From Paenibacillus alginolyticus DSM 5050 = NBRC 15375 (GTDB lineage: Bacteria > Bacillota > Bacilli > Paenibacillales > NBRC-103111): DNA of 64,000 bases. How positions within the stretch are numbered: the stretch's first letter is position 1; every line of letters begins with the position of its first letter. The stretch covers positions 1 through 64,000 of the forward strand of contig NZ_AUGY01000044.1 of NCBI RefSeq assembly GCF_000422905.1. The letters run 5' to 3'. The position numbers were made by a program, and so were the translations under genes. Shown here piece after piece: positions 1 to 8,353 of this stretch. The notes beneath the pieces were generated by a model, which was not told where the DNA came from, did not search any database, and saw only the letters and a program-made list of their open reading frames with translations.

Positions 1-192
1 GTGTGCTTGGAGTTGCTCAGACAGTTCGCAATACGATTTCAGTTGCAACAGCTGAGCAACGACATGAAGCCCTATGGCTGAACCCGCAAACAGCTTCTTT
101 GACCGATGATCCTGAAAAATAGACCGATAATCTAGGACGTTGAGCACTTTGAGACATTGACAAACTACGGAAAATTCCTTATCGTTATCCAT
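1..192 (-). CDS. Transposase, N-terminal fragment (IS4-like, DUF4372-type)
   Basis: The first 64 codons of a leftward gene that runs off the window edge. It starts at the ATG at 192 behind a good AAAGGAG ribosome binding site. The peptide begins MDNDKEFSVVCQCLKVLNVL and continues with DYRSIFQDHRSKKLFAG and a stretch rich in Leu and Gln. This resembles the short N-terminal domain (DUF4372 type) before the DDE catalytic domain of IS4-family transposases. The DDE domain is outside the window, so integrity cannot be judged. The AT-rich 60 bp upstream may hold the insertion-sequence end, but I could not define a terminal inverted repeat from one side. Family assignment is from memory of the N-terminal motif. 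Confidence 0.7.
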   Translation of the reverse strand, partial: MDNDKEFSVVCQCLKVLNVLDYRSIFQDHRSKKLFAGSAIGLHVVAQLLQLKSYCELSEQLQAH

Positions 193-335
193 GGTTGGCT
201 CCTTTGTTTGGGAGAATGATGGATAGCGCGTCATTCCCTAAACATAGGTGCTTTTTCTTTGTTTGTCTAGATAAATAAATACTTTATATTACAAATTAAG
301 TAAATATTTGATGTGAGGTTTGATGCATCGGTAAT

Positions 336-400
336 GTACAACATACAACATTCTGAGCTTTCCGGGGAGAAATTAAGAAAATTGTTGTACGCCGTACAAC
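336..400. repeat. Dispersed 65-bp hairpin element, copy 1
   Basis: A 65-bp segment carrying two small inverted repeats built on TTGTTGTA/TACAAC words, joined by a spacer containing TTCTGAGCTTT. It aligns without gaps to 43769-43833, where the words are ACATACAACATCCTGAGCTTT and TTGTTGTACGTTGTACAAC. No reading frame of note crosses it, so this looks like an intergenic interspersed repeat. Confidence 0.7.
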
Positions 401-532
401 TTACCTTCCTTAAATTCCCCAATTTCCCCAAAAATCCAGATAGGAGAATGCAAAAAAGCAACTAACCTCGTTCGGTTAGTGCTTGGGAGCGTCCACGGGA
501 TGAGTGGACATATGGGATTTGTGAGGGTTGGC

Positions 533-698
533 GGGGTTGCTCGGCCGCGGGCTCGAGTTAGCGATGTTTTTCATCGCTATGACTCTGCTTTCGCACGCCT
601 CGCGCGGGTTTCACCCCTCATAAGGATGATTTTCATCCTTATGGCGGGGCTGCTCGGCTGCGGGCGCGAGATAGCGATGTTTTTCATCGCTATGACTC
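533..698. repeat. Direct repeat pair with TTTTT-loop hairpins
   Basis: Two near-identical segments of about 53 bp (533-585 and 646-698), 113 bp apart, each end in a perfect hairpin with stem TAGCGATG/CATCGCTA and a T5 loop (559-579 and 672-692). Between them is a third hairpin of the same design with stem ATAAGGATG/CATCCTTAT (620-642). A related hairpin recurs near 50098-50117. The rest of the gene-free stretch 193-765 is GC-rich in its right half and shows no convincing gene. Confidence 0.75.
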
Positions 699-765
699 AC
701 TGTTCCGCGCTTCCCCCCCGCATTCGCTCACTCCAGCGCATCTGCGCTGGCTCCCCCACCCGATT

Positions 766-1182
766 TCACAGCCGGATACCGGCGCTGAAATGGTCGTAGT
801 CGTCAGCGGACGGGTCAAAAGCCGCCTCGTCCTCGCTCGGCACCGCATCGGTCACGGCCGATGCGTTCACCTCGGCGTAGCTCTCGGACCAATCCTCATT
901 CACGGTGTGGGCCGGAATGCGGATGGAACCCTCCAGATCGTAGGCCATGGCGTATATCGCTGACTCTGACTCTGCTTGCGGGCGCTCCACTAAGCGTCCG
1001 CCGTGCAACTGCGCAATTTCTAGAGCAGATGTTATTTCCTGTTCATCAAGATGGATGTGCACCGTTGACTTCTCTCCGCCCAGTAATTCCGGCTTGTAGC
1101 CAAGCTCGTCCAGCGTATCAAGCGCAAGGAGTGCATCCCGCCCCTTTTCAAATTCAAAAAATATAGGAACAAAGCTCTTCAT
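766..1182 (-). CDS. Hypothetical protein, acidic
   Basis: Encodes 138 residues from the ATG at 1182, which has AAAGGA nine bases upstream. An in-frame longer reading to 1248 would run into the preceding gene and lacks a better site. The first 60 residues (MKSFVPIFFEFEKGRDALLA, then a predicted alpha/beta segment ending in HIHLDEQE) look like a compact domain. The C-terminal half is strongly acidic and probably disordered. No signal peptide or membrane segment. It lies 65 bp downstream of the broken inositol-phosphatase gene on the same strand. I do not recognise the family. Confidence 0.65.
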   Translation of the reverse strand: MKSFVPIFFEFEKGRDALLALDTLDELGYKPELLGGEKSTVHIHLDEQEITSALEIAQLHGGRLVERPQAESESAIYAMAYDLEGSIRIPAHTVNEDWSESYAEVNASAVTDAVPSEDEAAFDPSADDYDHFSAGIRL

Positions 1183-1247
1183 CGCACAGCATCCTTTCTT
1201 CCTCAACATGCAAAGTATGCCATTATCATCTGCATATTGCTCCCACA

Positions 1248-2251
1248 TTATTCTACTCTGATAGCTTCCTGAACGAATGCCAACAGCTCCGCATGATACT
1301 CCGGCACAGCTGCCACCAAGTAAACAGCCTGTCCCATCTCTATCCCCACTTCGAAGCTTACACTTTTACCCGCATTTTCATCAGCACTTGTACTTGTACT
1401 TGTACTTGTACTTGTACTTGTACTTGCACTTGCACTTGCACTTGCACTTGTACCTGCACTTACCCCTGCATTTATTCCTGCACTTGCACCTGAACTTACC
1501 CCAGCACTCGCACTTGCCCCCGCACCCCCAAGCATAGCAATCGGATTACCAGCGAAATCCGTCACCTTCACGCCTGCCTCCTGAGCGATCAGCAAGCCCG
1601 CGTACAAATCCTCACCTTCGGAGTTGTACAGCACGACACCGTGCAGGTCGCCTCTGGCGAGCATCGCCCAGGTCAAGGATGGTGCCCACATGCGCAGCAC
1701 TCTTTTAACCGAATGCTCTAGATGATGCCTTAGTCCCAACGCTTTATGATCGTGCTTGCCAACCCCATGGCCTTGTATCCATGAAATTGTGGACTTGGCC
1801 AACGGCCCTTCGGCTTCGCCTCAAGCTTAACATCCTCCTGCCAAGCACCTTCGTCCTTAACAGCAACATAATTTAGCCCCAAAGCCGAGTCACGAATTAC
1901 TCCTAGGACGATTTGCCCTTGATAGCTCAATGAGATGCAAACGCCATAAAGCGGCATGCCCAAGGCGAAATTATTCGTTCCATCCAACGGATCGACATGC
2001 CACACCCAATCGCTGACTGCCCCTCCTTCACCTGCTTCTTCACTATATATACGATGGCTCGGAAAGACCGCCAGAATGTCTTCCACAATCAAACGATCCG
2101 CCTGAACATCCACTTCGGTGACCAGATCTCCACGATCATCCTTATGCTGAATAGTCAGCTTACCTCCAAAACACTCTCTTGCCAGCTCTCCTGCTTTCGT
2201 TGCCGCATTAACAGCAACCTCTCTCGCTAATGACCACTCGTTACGATTCAT
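1248..2251 (-). pseudogene. Inositol monophosphatase family protein, frameshifted, with a Ser/Ala/Thr repeat insertion
   Basis: Reading leftward from the ATG at 2251, the first frame gives an N-terminal IMPase: the metal-binding DPLDGTNNF motif and EEAGEGG follow the expected order. The frame then runs out at about 1730. The continuation (SWIQGHGVGKHDHKALGL, then NSEGEDLYAGLLIAQEAG, the usual C-terminal metal/substrate motif) lies in another frame ending at 1248, so a single indel near 1795-1803 splits the gene. The C-terminal part also holds a low-complexity Ser-Ala/Ser-Thr insert encoded by a hexanucleotide repeat. Family members dephosphorylate inositol phosphate or related sugar phosphates with Mg2+. 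The frameshift could be real decay or an assembly error. Confidence 0.8.
1386..1451. repeat. Hexanucleotide tandem repeat, 11 units
   Basis: Six ACTTGT units, four ACTTGC units and one ACTTGT unit run without interruption; degenerate copies continue to about 1520. On the coding (minus) strand this makes alternating Ser-Thr and Ser-Ala codons inside the inositol-phosphatase reading frame. Six-base units change protein length without changing frame. Confidence 0.9.
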
Positions 2252-2416
2252 TCATGTAGTCCCCTTCATATAATCTAGCACTCCTCCTATTTTACCATAT
2301 CTTCCCTGTAAAAGTTGTCGCAAAAGCAGACTGCTGCATTGACAAGCGGCCTCTACATAAGTGATAATATAGCAAAATCAGAAGCGATCTAAGATGTCGA
2401 AAGGGGCAATACGAGT

Positions 2417-3382
2417 ATGGTTAAGCATCATCAACATAAGATTTTGGATTGTACGATTCGGGACGGCGGTTTGGTGAACGATTGGGATTTTAGCGTGGAA
2501 TTTGTCCAAGACATGTATCGCGGTTTAAGTGCAGCCGGTGTAGAATATATGGAAATTGGTTATAAAAACTCGGAAAAGCTGCTTAAAGGCGGAGCGTCCG
2601 GTCCTTGGAGATTCTTGAATGAATCTTTCCTTCGTGAAGTTATTACCAAAAAGACGGAAACGAAACTATCTGCTCTCGTAGATATCGGCCGTGTCGATGA
2701 GAACGACATTTTGCCTCGTGAGGACAGCTTGCTTGACCTGATCCGCGTTGCTTGTTACATCAAAGATGTTGATAAAGGTCTTGAGCTTGTTCAAAAATTC
2801 AATGACATGGGCTACGAAACGTCACTTAATATTATGGCGCTTTCCCACGTAATGGAAAATGAACTGGTTGAAGCTTTCGAAGAAATCAATAAAAGCCCTG
2901 TTGACGTTGTCTATATCGTAGACTCCTACGGCAGCATGGATCATAAAGACATCGACTACCTCGTAACGAAGTTCCAACGTCTGCTTCCTGAGAAAGAACT
3001 TGGCTTACATATGCACAACAACCTGCAGCTAGCTTTCGCAAATACGATTACTGGTGCTTCCAAAGGTGTGACTTTCCTTGATTCCTCCGTCTATGGAATG
3101 GGCCGTGCAGCAGGGAATTGTACGACAGAGCTTCTTCTTAGCTATTTAAAAGGAGCACGTTACGACGTTCGTCCAGTACTTGAAATTATCGAGAAACACA
3201 TGATTACGATGCGCCAAAAATGGGATTGGGGCTATCTCATTCCTTACATGATCGTAGGAGCGCTTGATGAGCATCCGCGTACCGCTATGGCTCTGCTCAG
3301 CTCCGATGAAAGAAATAATTTTGTAGATTTCTATGACCGATTGACTTCCGTAGAGACAGCTCCTATTATTCACAAAAAATAA
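2417..3382 (+). CDS. Aldolase/DRE-TIM metallolyase family protein
   Basis: A 321-residue soluble protein of the HMGL-like (DRE-TIM) superfamily. DCTIRDGG at residues 11-18 supplies the catalytic Arg15-Asp16 pair. The HMHNN motif at 198-202 supplies the two metal-ligand histidines, here with Asn following. The family makes or breaks carbon-carbon bonds next to a carbonyl; the closest well-known members are 4-hydroxy-2-oxovalerate aldolase and homocitrate/isopropylmalate synthases. It is shorter than the synthases and lacks their regulatory domain, so a simple aldolase is more likely; the substrate is unknown. The start at 2417 has GAAAGGGG about nine bases upstream. It is a single-gene unit ending at a strong bidirectional terminator. 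Confidence 0.85.
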   Translation: MVKHHQHKILDCTIRDGGLVNDWDFSVEFVQDMYRGLSAAGVEYMEIGYKNSEKLLKGGASGPWRFLNESFLREVITKKTETKLSALVDIGRVDENDILPREDSLLDLIRVACYIKDVDKGLELVQKFNDMGYETSLNIMALSHVMENELVEAFEEINKSPVDVVYIVDSYGSMDHKDIDYLVTKFQRLLPEKELGLHMHNNLQLAFANTITGASKGVTFLDSSVYGMGRAAGNCTTELLLSYLKGARYDVRPVLEIIEKHMITMRQKWDWGYLIPYMIVGALDEHPRTAMALLSSDERNNFVDFYDRLTSVETAPIIHKK

Positions 3383-3392
3383 TATTTAAATT

Positions 3393-3460
3393 AAAAAAGA
3401 CCCCTTATCGACTGTTCTCGAAGGCTCCGGCCTTCAGATCTATCGATAAGGGGTTTTCTA
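3393..3460. terminator. Bidirectional intrinsic terminator
   Basis: An 11-bp perfect stem, CCCCTTATCGA (3401-3411) with TCGATAAGGGG (3443-3453), is flanked by A6 on the left and T4 on the right. It can therefore stop both the aldolase gene and the convergent small gene at 3479-3802. Confidence 0.9.
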
Positions 3461-3478
3461 TATGCCCTCGCCTTATCA

Positions 3479-3802
3479 TCATTTGACGATTTTGGCGGAT
3501 ACCACGTAGTCTTCTGCATACGCACGGTCAATGAGGAAGATGAAATCCTCTTCTTCTCGGCGATACGGATTTTTTTTACGGAATACTTCAATATACTCAC
3601 TCTCAATTAAGTCGGTACATTCCTCGTCTGCGTAGATCAATCCGTCTTCTAATCGTTTTAGCGCCTCAACCATAACCTCTCGCGGGTTGAGCTCCCCTTG
3701 AATCTCAACATAGACTCTAGTGGTAGCATCATGGTCTTGCAGTAAAATCGCTACTTTCTGGTTGGATTTGATGCGCACCTTCTTTTTCTGAGATATACTC
3801 AT
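3479..3802 (-). CDS. Conserved small hypothetical protein
   Basis: A 107-residue soluble protein with a basic N-terminus (MSISQKKKVRIKSNQKVAIL) followed by alternating beta/alpha-like segments and an acidic C-terminal third. AAGGAG precedes the ATG at 3802 at normal spacing. There is no signal peptide or membrane helix, and I recognise no catalytic motif. It is monocistronic between a terminator and a divergent two-component operon. Function unknown. Confidence 0.7.
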   Translation of the reverse strand: MSISQKKKVRIKSNQKVAILLQDHDATTRVYVEIQGELNPREVMVEALKRLEDGLIYADEECTDLIESEYIEVFRKKNPYRREEEDFIFLIDRAYAEDYVVSAKIVK

Positions 3803-4004
3803 CTGTCCTACTCCTTTGTCAGTCTTCTTGCGTTATTTTATGTCACAAAGAATGAACGCGGACTAGGCTAATGAACGCTAACTTGACACTCCCTCAAAGA
3901 CTGCGCTTTTCACCTATGTATGTAAATGTACCGAATAGAGAAAATAAAGAACGAATCGACACCGCTGACCAACAGTGAGCCGTTAGGAGTGAAATCTATC
4001 CGCT

Positions 4005-4766
4005 ATGAGCCGCATATTGCTAATTGAGGACGAAGAACGCATCGCCAGGGTGCTCCAGCTGGAGCTAGAGCATGAAGGCTACGAGGTACATACAAGAGCA
4101 GATGGGCGCTCTGGACTGAATGCAGCCTTAAATGAGTCAGAATGGGAGCTGATCCTGCTTGACGTCATGCTGCCGGAGCTCAGCGGTCTAGAGGTGCTGC
4201 GCCGCATACGTCAGGCAAATGCTACCGTTCCCATTATCCTTCTGACGGCACGCGATGCTGTCCCGGACCGAGTCAGTGGACTTGACCAAGGCGCTAACGA
4301 TTATGTGACGAAGCCTTTTGCCACGATCGAGCTGCTCGCCCGCATTCGCAGTCTCCTTCGCCAAAGAAGCCTGCAGGACCAGTCAGCTGAGCAGCCTCAT
4401 TTGCTTAAAGTAGATGATCTAACCATGGATTTAAAGAGTAGAGCCGTTACCCGAGAAGGTTCACCGATCGAATTAACGCCTACGGAGTTTGATTTACTGC
4501 GATTCCTGATTCAGCACCAGGACGAAGTGATGTCGCGGGAGCAAATCATTTCAGAGGTTTGGGGATATGATTTCGTTGGAGATACGAACGTGGTCGACGT
4601 GTACATCCGATATTTGCGGCAAAAGGTGGATAAGCCCTTCTCCTCTAAGCTCATTCAGACGATACGCGGTATTGGCTACTTGCTGAAGGTTGAAACCTCC
4701 TCAAGCAAAGAAGCGGACGATTCTGCCGGTGAATCTAACCCCAAAGACGGACAAACACCCTCATGA
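4005..4766 (+). CDS. OmpR/PhoB-family response regulator
   Basis: 253 residues. The receiver domain (about 1-115) has the acidic pair Glu9-Asp10, phospho-acceptor Asp53 in LLDVMLPE, Thr81 and Lys103. The C-terminal winged helix (about 132-232) ends in the typical TIRGIGYLL. A polar tail of about 20 residues follows. It binds DNA after phosphorylation by its kinase, whose ATG overlaps this stop codon as ATGA, so the pair is translationally coupled. The ribosome binding site (GGAGTGA) is unusually far, about 15 bases, from the ATG, but the start is fixed by homology. The pair resembles the ArlRS/YkoGH type. Targets are not evident from the neighbours. Confidence 0.9.
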   Translation: MSRILLIEDEERIARVLQLELEHEGYEVHTRADGRSGLNAALNESEWELILLDVMLPELSGLEVLRRIRQANATVPIILLTARDAVPDRVSGLDQGANDYVTKPFATIELLARIRSLLRQRSLQDQSAEQPHLLKVDDLTMDLKSRAVTREGSPIELTPTEFDLLRFLIQHQDEVMSREQIISEVWGYDFVGDTNVVDVYIRYLRQKVDKPFSSKLIQTIRGIGYLLKVETSSSKEADDSAGESNPKDGQTPS

Positions 4767-6130
4767 GCCTTAAGCTTAAAATCACATTATGGGTTTCTGC
4801 AGGATTAATGTTGATTCTTTTTTTCAGCTTCACTTTTGTCTACTATATGTTCATTCGGGTCACGACCAAGGGCGAGTTGGAGCTGCTGAAGGATAAAGCC
4901 CGTACCTTGATTCTGAAGGATTTACCTAGTCATCCTGAGTATTGGCTGAATAACTCGCAGATGGAAGAGCTCCTCATTCCGCAAGAAATGGTACGGTATA
5001 TCGCTCCAGATTCAAAGGTTGTTCACCAAATTTATTCCGACCCTAATCTGCTCCAATTTTCTCCCAGTTATGTAGACAAAGAAACGGTCATCTTAAAAAC
5101 CGCGCCCGACGGAATTTTTATATTCGTGAAAATGCCTGTGTTCAAAGAAGGGCATCAAGTTGCCATTTTAGAAATTGGACGCAGCATGAGAAGGTTGGGC
5201 GAGTACTCCCGTATGCTTATCTCTATTCTTTTATTAACTTCCACTGGTGCGCTGATCCTAGCTCTCCTTGGGGGTTACTTTTACACGAATGTGCTCTTTC
5301 GTCCGCTTCAACAATTAGTTACCACGATGCAAAATATTGAAAAAAGCGGATCATTTAGACACATCCCCTTGCCCGACAAGCTCACGAATGATGAATTAAC
5401 CATGCTTAGTGCAACTTTTAATAGAATGATCGATAGGCTGCAAGAAATGTTTCAAAAGCAGGAGCAATTCCTTGCGGATGCCTCACACGAGCTGCGCACG
5501 CCGCTCACGATCATTGAGAGCTACGCTAGCTTACTGCGAAGATGGGCTTTCCGGGACGATAAGCTGCGTGAAGAAGCGCTCGAAGCCATCATCTCTGAAT
5601 CTGCCCAGCTGAAGATCCTCACGCAAAACCTGCTTTCCCTTACAGATAAAGAGAAAGAAGACTGTGAACAGAAGATCACCTTCGACCTCCTTCCGATCGC
5701 TGAGCAAACCGCAGCTTCACTTAGAGTTACATCTAGCAGAGAGATCGAGGTGCAGATTGACCAAGACCTCAAAGAGCTTCATATGAACGGGGACCCTTCG
5801 AAGATCAGGCAGCTTCTCATTATTTTGTTAGATAACGCACTGAAATACAGCCAGCTGCTGGTCGTGTTGAAAATCGGCGTCACTGAGAACACATGGGTCA
5901 CCATCGAAGTCATTGATCAAGGCATTGGCATTGCGGAAAGTGACTTACCGCATCTTTTTGACCGCTTCTATCGGACGGATAAAGCAAGGAATCGCAAGCA
6001 AGGCGGCGTGGGTCTGGGACTAGCTATTGCGGAGCATATCGTTCAGAAGCATGGGGGGACCATTCAGCTCAAAAGCTGCTTAGGTCAAGGAACTTCCGCA
6101 TTGATTACGCTGCCAAAAACGTGTGAATAA
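4763..6130 (+). CDS. Membrane sensor histidine kinase
   Basis: 455 residues. Transmembrane segments at about 9-31 and 150-173 enclose an extracellular sensor region of about 115 residues. HAMP follows at about 174-228. The HisKA domain carries the phospho-acceptor His242 in DASHELRTPL, and the HATPase domain has the N box (LLDNALKYS), DQGIGI and GGVGLGLAI. It autophosphorylates and passes phosphate to the response regulator immediately upstream, which it overlaps by four bases. The sensor region shows no named domain, so the signal is unknown. The operon ends at the hairpin at 6196-6232. Confidence 0.92.
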   Translation: MSLKLKITLWVSAGLMLILFFSFTFVYYMFIRVTTKGELELLKDKARTLILKDLPSHPEYWLNNSQMEELLIPQEMVRYIAPDSKVVHQIYSDPNLLQFSPSYVDKETVILKTAPDGIFIFVKMPVFKEGHQVAILEIGRSMRRLGEYSRMLISILLLTSTGALILALLGGYFYTNVLFRPLQQLVTTMQNIEKSGSFRHIPLPDKLTNDELTMLSATFNRMIDRLQEMFQKQEQFLADASHELRTPLTIIESYASLLRRWAFRDDKLREEALEAIISESAQLKILTQNLLSLTDKEKEDCEQKITFDLLPIAEQTAASLRVTSSREIEVQIDQDLKELHMNGDPSKIRQLLIILLDNALKYSQLLVVLKIGVTENTWVTIEVIDQGIGIAESDLPHLFDRFYRTDKARNRKQGGVGLGLAIAEHIVQKHGGTIQLKSCLGQGTSALITLPKTCE

Positions 6131-6195
6131 AACCATACGGAAATTGGTCGTCCCGTTATATGACAGCTCACCGCGTTCTATAGTCAAAATTAGGA

Positions 6196-6232
6196 TAACC
6201 CTCAGCCATATGGCTTGAGGGTTTTTGTTTTT
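6196..6232 (+). terminator. Intrinsic terminator of the two-component operon
   Basis: AACCCTCAGCC and GGCTTGAGGGTT form a stem with an ATAT loop and one bulge, followed by T5-G-T5. Confidence 0.8.
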
Positions 6233-6275
6233 CACCTAGGAGTATGCTGCCCCGTTTTTCAGCACTACTGACTCG

Positions 6276-6734
6276 CTAGTAACGGATGTATGCCTCAATA
6301 TAGTCCTCCTTCAAGCCTCGCTTGCGCACCTTGATCTGCAGAATACGCTGTTTGTAGCTCACTCTAGCCGTCCTTGGCTGAACAAGAGTCGGAAGCTTAA
6401 TAATTCGGTTCTTGCCACTGAGAAAACCGGTCAGCTTAATCTGATTGGATTTCACAAACACCTGCATCGCTTTTGGATCTTCATCTTTGGCAATCTCCAC
6501 TTTAATAATGACATGTTCATGCGTCTCAAAGATTTCAGAGCCCGCATAACTTTGGGAAGAAATACTGGCATCCAGATCTGGCATTGCTTTTTTCAGCATG
6601 TCCTGTACATATCCCTCAGCCCACGTCATATTATCTAGAAAGGTCTGCCCTTTTTCAGCGAAAGGCAGCTTTTGCCCAAGGAACTTCTCAACTTGCTCCC
6701 ACTTTAGCCAAGGATGGCGATTAAACCCGCTCAA
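6276..6734 (-). CDS. Hsp20/alpha-crystallin-like protein, possibly spore-associated
   Basis: About 152 residues. The N-terminus (NRHPWLKWEQVEKFLG, then KLPF) is of a type seen in spore-former Hsp20-like proteins such as GerT. The C-terminal half is an alpha-crystallin-like beta sandwich (FETHEHVIIKVEIAKDEDP through VRKRG). The reading is open from 6743, but GAGGTGAT (bases 6745-6738 of the minus strand) pairs best with 16S rRNA and points to the TTG at 6734. It lies divergently next to the gerP operon, which fits a late sporulation or germination role. The minus strand upstream has CATATACTG with an AC 15 bases before it, a weak sigma-K/E-like match. Family call is moderate; the GerT link is inference. 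Confidence 0.65.
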   Translation of the reverse strand: MSGFNRHPWLKWEQVEKFLGQKLPFAEKGQTFLDNMTWAEGYVQDMLKKAMPDLDASISSQSYAGSEIFETHEHVIIKVEIAKDEDPKAMQVFVKSNQIKLTGFLSGKNRIIKLPTLVQPRTARVSYKQRILQIKVRKRGLKEDYIEAYIRY

Positions 6735-6804
6735 GCTCATCACCTCATTTTCACTACAGTATATGTGCCTGCTCCCTGATGTGACACCCGAAGTAAAAAC
6801 AAGG

Positions 6805-6836
6805 GCACCTCTAGGCGAATACCCTCATATATTATA
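6805..6836 (+). promoter_or_regulatory. Sigma-K-type promoter of the gerP operon
   Basis: AC at 6807-6808, a 17-bp spacer, then CATATATTA at 6826-6834. This matches the sigma-K pattern AC-N16/17-CATANNNTA exactly and sits 30 bp before the gerPA start. gerP operons are known to be expressed in the mother cell late in sporulation under sigma-K. Confidence 0.75.
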
Positions 6837-6864
6837 GTTGTGATAAGCGCAAGGGGGGTCGACT

Positions 6865-7089
6865 ATGCCATCTATCGTAGGGAATGTCAAAATCATCAGC
6901 GTGGGGCCGAGCTCCGTCGTCCACTTCGGCGATTCCTTTATCATCGCACCTACAAGCTCCTCCAAAGCTTTTGCCGGAGCAGGCTCATTTAATACCGGGG
7001 ATTTCCCTCGCATCTTTAATGCCTACAGCACGACCGTAACCAATGATTCTGACCTCATAGAAAATAATGCCAGCGGAATCATCATTTAA
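6865..7089 (+). CDS. gerPA: Spore germination protein GerPA/GerPF family
   Basis: 74 residues starting MPSIVGNVKIISVG and containing VVHFGDSF and FNTGDF, the signature of the paired paralogues GerPA and GerPF. It is first in the operon, which corresponds to gerPA. GerP proteins sit in the inner spore coat and are needed for small germinants to pass to the receptors at the inner membrane. The ribosome binding site AAGGGGGG is strong. A separate gerPF is not seen in this operon; the single paralogue may serve both roles or gerPF may be elsewhere. Confidence 0.88.
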   Translation: MPSIVGNVKIISVGPSSVVHFGDSFIIAPTSSSKAFAGAGSFNTGDFPRIFNAYSTTVTNDSDLIENNASGIII

Positions 7090-7129
7090 AATAAATTCAT
7101 TTATAACCTGAGCGAGGTGTTCATCCAAA

Positions 7130-7339
7130 ATGAACTGGACCATCCATCAGACCATTATGATTCAGCATTTGAGAGTGGATTCCGTGGCTAACTCCTCCGT
7201 TCTGCAAATTGGCACTGCCGGATCCGTCCGATCATTGTCCAATCTGTACAATACAGGCGGCTTTGTTGAATCCGCTCCAGCGCTTGGAGCAAGCCCAACG
7301 AACCCAATCTCTCTGGTTCCTTTACCACCGCCAACTTGA
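7130..7339 (+). CDS. gerPB: Spore germination protein GerPB
   Basis: 69 residues beginning MNWTIHQTIMIQHLRVDSV with the family pattern SSVLQIGTAGSV, SNLYNTGGFVE and a proline-rich tail. It is the second gene of the gerP operon, 40 bp after gerPA, with GAGGTG about 11 bases before the ATG. Predicted inner-coat protein of the germinant permeability function. Confidence 0.9.
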   Translation: MNWTIHQTIMIQHLRVDSVANSSVLQIGTAGSVRSLSNLYNTGGFVESAPALGASPTNPISLVPLPPPT

Positions 7340-7399
7340 TATATACCCCAACTCGGGCGTTACAAACTGATTGAAACTGGAAGGAGGTGCCTTTCCTAG

Positions 7400-8164
7400 A
7401 TGAATAACTGCATAACTTGGCAGCAATGGGCCCAGCAGGTCTCCGCCTATATCGAAAGACAGAAACAGCGAATCGATACGCTTGAACAAACTGTAACCAA
7501 ACTGCAAACGGACCTTAACGCCTTGAAAAATCAGAAGGGCGTCCATATCGATAGAATTGAATATAAATTCGACCAACTCAAAGTCGAAAAGCTAGACGGT
7601 ACCTTAACAATCGGTATCAGTCCCAGCTTACTTGACAAAATCGATGACCTCACAGTGAATGGTGCCTCTGTGGGCAAAAATGCTGGAACAGATACGAATT
7701 CTTTTTTTCAGGGGCAAGGACAGGGGCAAGGACAAAGCCAAGGTCAAGGAGGGATAAGTACATTTGAAGGAATTGGTCTAAGGCAAGATCAGGAAAAAGC
7801 CCAAAGGCAAGGGACAGGGCATCAAGGGCAAGATCAAGGGCAAGGAACTGCCTCTGGTTTTGACATTCAGCAGGAAGTTTCCACTGGGATAGCACAATAC
7901 TTGCAATATGGCGTTCATGCCGATATGAACAATCTCGAAAACAAATATCAATTCCCATTGGACGAGGATTACAAAGCCCTCATTATCGATGATATCCGCA
8001 AACAGCTAGACACCCGCATTCAGCTGTATATCAATCAATACCGGGGCGTTGGCTTCAAAGAACCGATAGAAGCCGTGACAACAAGCATCATCGAGAAAAC
8101 AAAACAAGACATTTTCCGTGCAATTGAGAGTTACATATCCAGTTTACCAAGGAAGGAAGGCTAA
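7400..8164 (+). CDS. gerPC: Spore germination protein GerPC with a Gln/Gly-rich insert
   Basis: 254 residues, the largest GerP protein. Residues about 10-48 form a coiled coil (YIERQKQRIDTLEQTVTKLQ and on). A conserved middle (RIEYKFDQLKVEKLDGTLTIG) and a C-terminal helical domain (DEDYKALIIDDIRKQL onwards) follow. About residues 103-152 are a Gln/Gly-rich low-complexity stretch (GQGQGQGQSQGQGG and related) that I regard as an insert, since GerPC is usually nearer 200 residues. The underlying DNA is a degenerate CAAGGN/CAGGGN repeat (about 7709-7850). AAGGAGGTG lies upstream of the ATG; the stop is 3 bp from gerPD. Confidence 0.88.
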   Translation: MNNCITWQQWAQQVSAYIERQKQRIDTLEQTVTKLQTDLNALKNQKGVHIDRIEYKFDQLKVEKLDGTLTIGISPSLLDKIDDLTVNGASVGKNAGTDTNSFFQGQGQGQGQSQGQGGISTFEGIGLRQDQEKAQRQGTGHQGQDQGQGTASGFDIQQEVSTGIAQYLQYGVHADMNNLENKYQFPLDEDYKALIIDDIRKQLDTRIQLYINQYRGVGFKEPIEAVTTSIIEKTKQDIFRAIESYISSLPRKEG

Positions 8165-8167
8165 ACT

Positions 8168-8350
8168 ATGCTGAACTTACATGTGGAAAACAAGCAGCTT
8201 TTCGTAGGTGATGTGCGAATCATCGGGGTAGCCAGTTCATCTATCTTTCTCATTGGCGATACAGAAGTTGTTTCATTGTCCTCCATGTTCGACACGCCAC
8301 CTGAATCGGTCATCATTTCTCCTTTCATACCTCTTCCGTCGGAGGGATGA
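8168..8350 (+). CDS. gerPD: Spore germination protein GerPD
   Basis: 60 residues with the GerPD pattern MLNLHVENKQLFVGDVRIIG, then SSSIFLIGDTEVVSLSSMFD and a PPES...PF.P.P tail. It lies between gerPC (3-bp gap) and gerPE (3-bp gap), as in the Bacillus operon. No catalytic motif; structural coat component by family. Confidence 0.9.
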   Translation: MLNLHVENKQLFVGDVRIIGVASSSIFLIGDTEVVSLSSMFDTPPESVIISPFIPLPSEG

Positions 8351-8353
8351 CCT

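Noticed and set aside
479..799. Open frame of 106 codons over the hairpin repeats
   Set aside because: No ribosome binding site; the translated peptide reads through direct repeats and shows no domain.
1277..1537. Leu/His/Tyr-rich and Cys/Thr-rich frames
   Set aside because: They arise from the ACTTGY repeat read on the wrong strand.
2395..2401. TGTCGAA, a possible Spo0A box before the aldolase gene
   Set aside because: A single 7-base match that overlaps the region next to the ribosome binding site; expected by chance in a window of this size.
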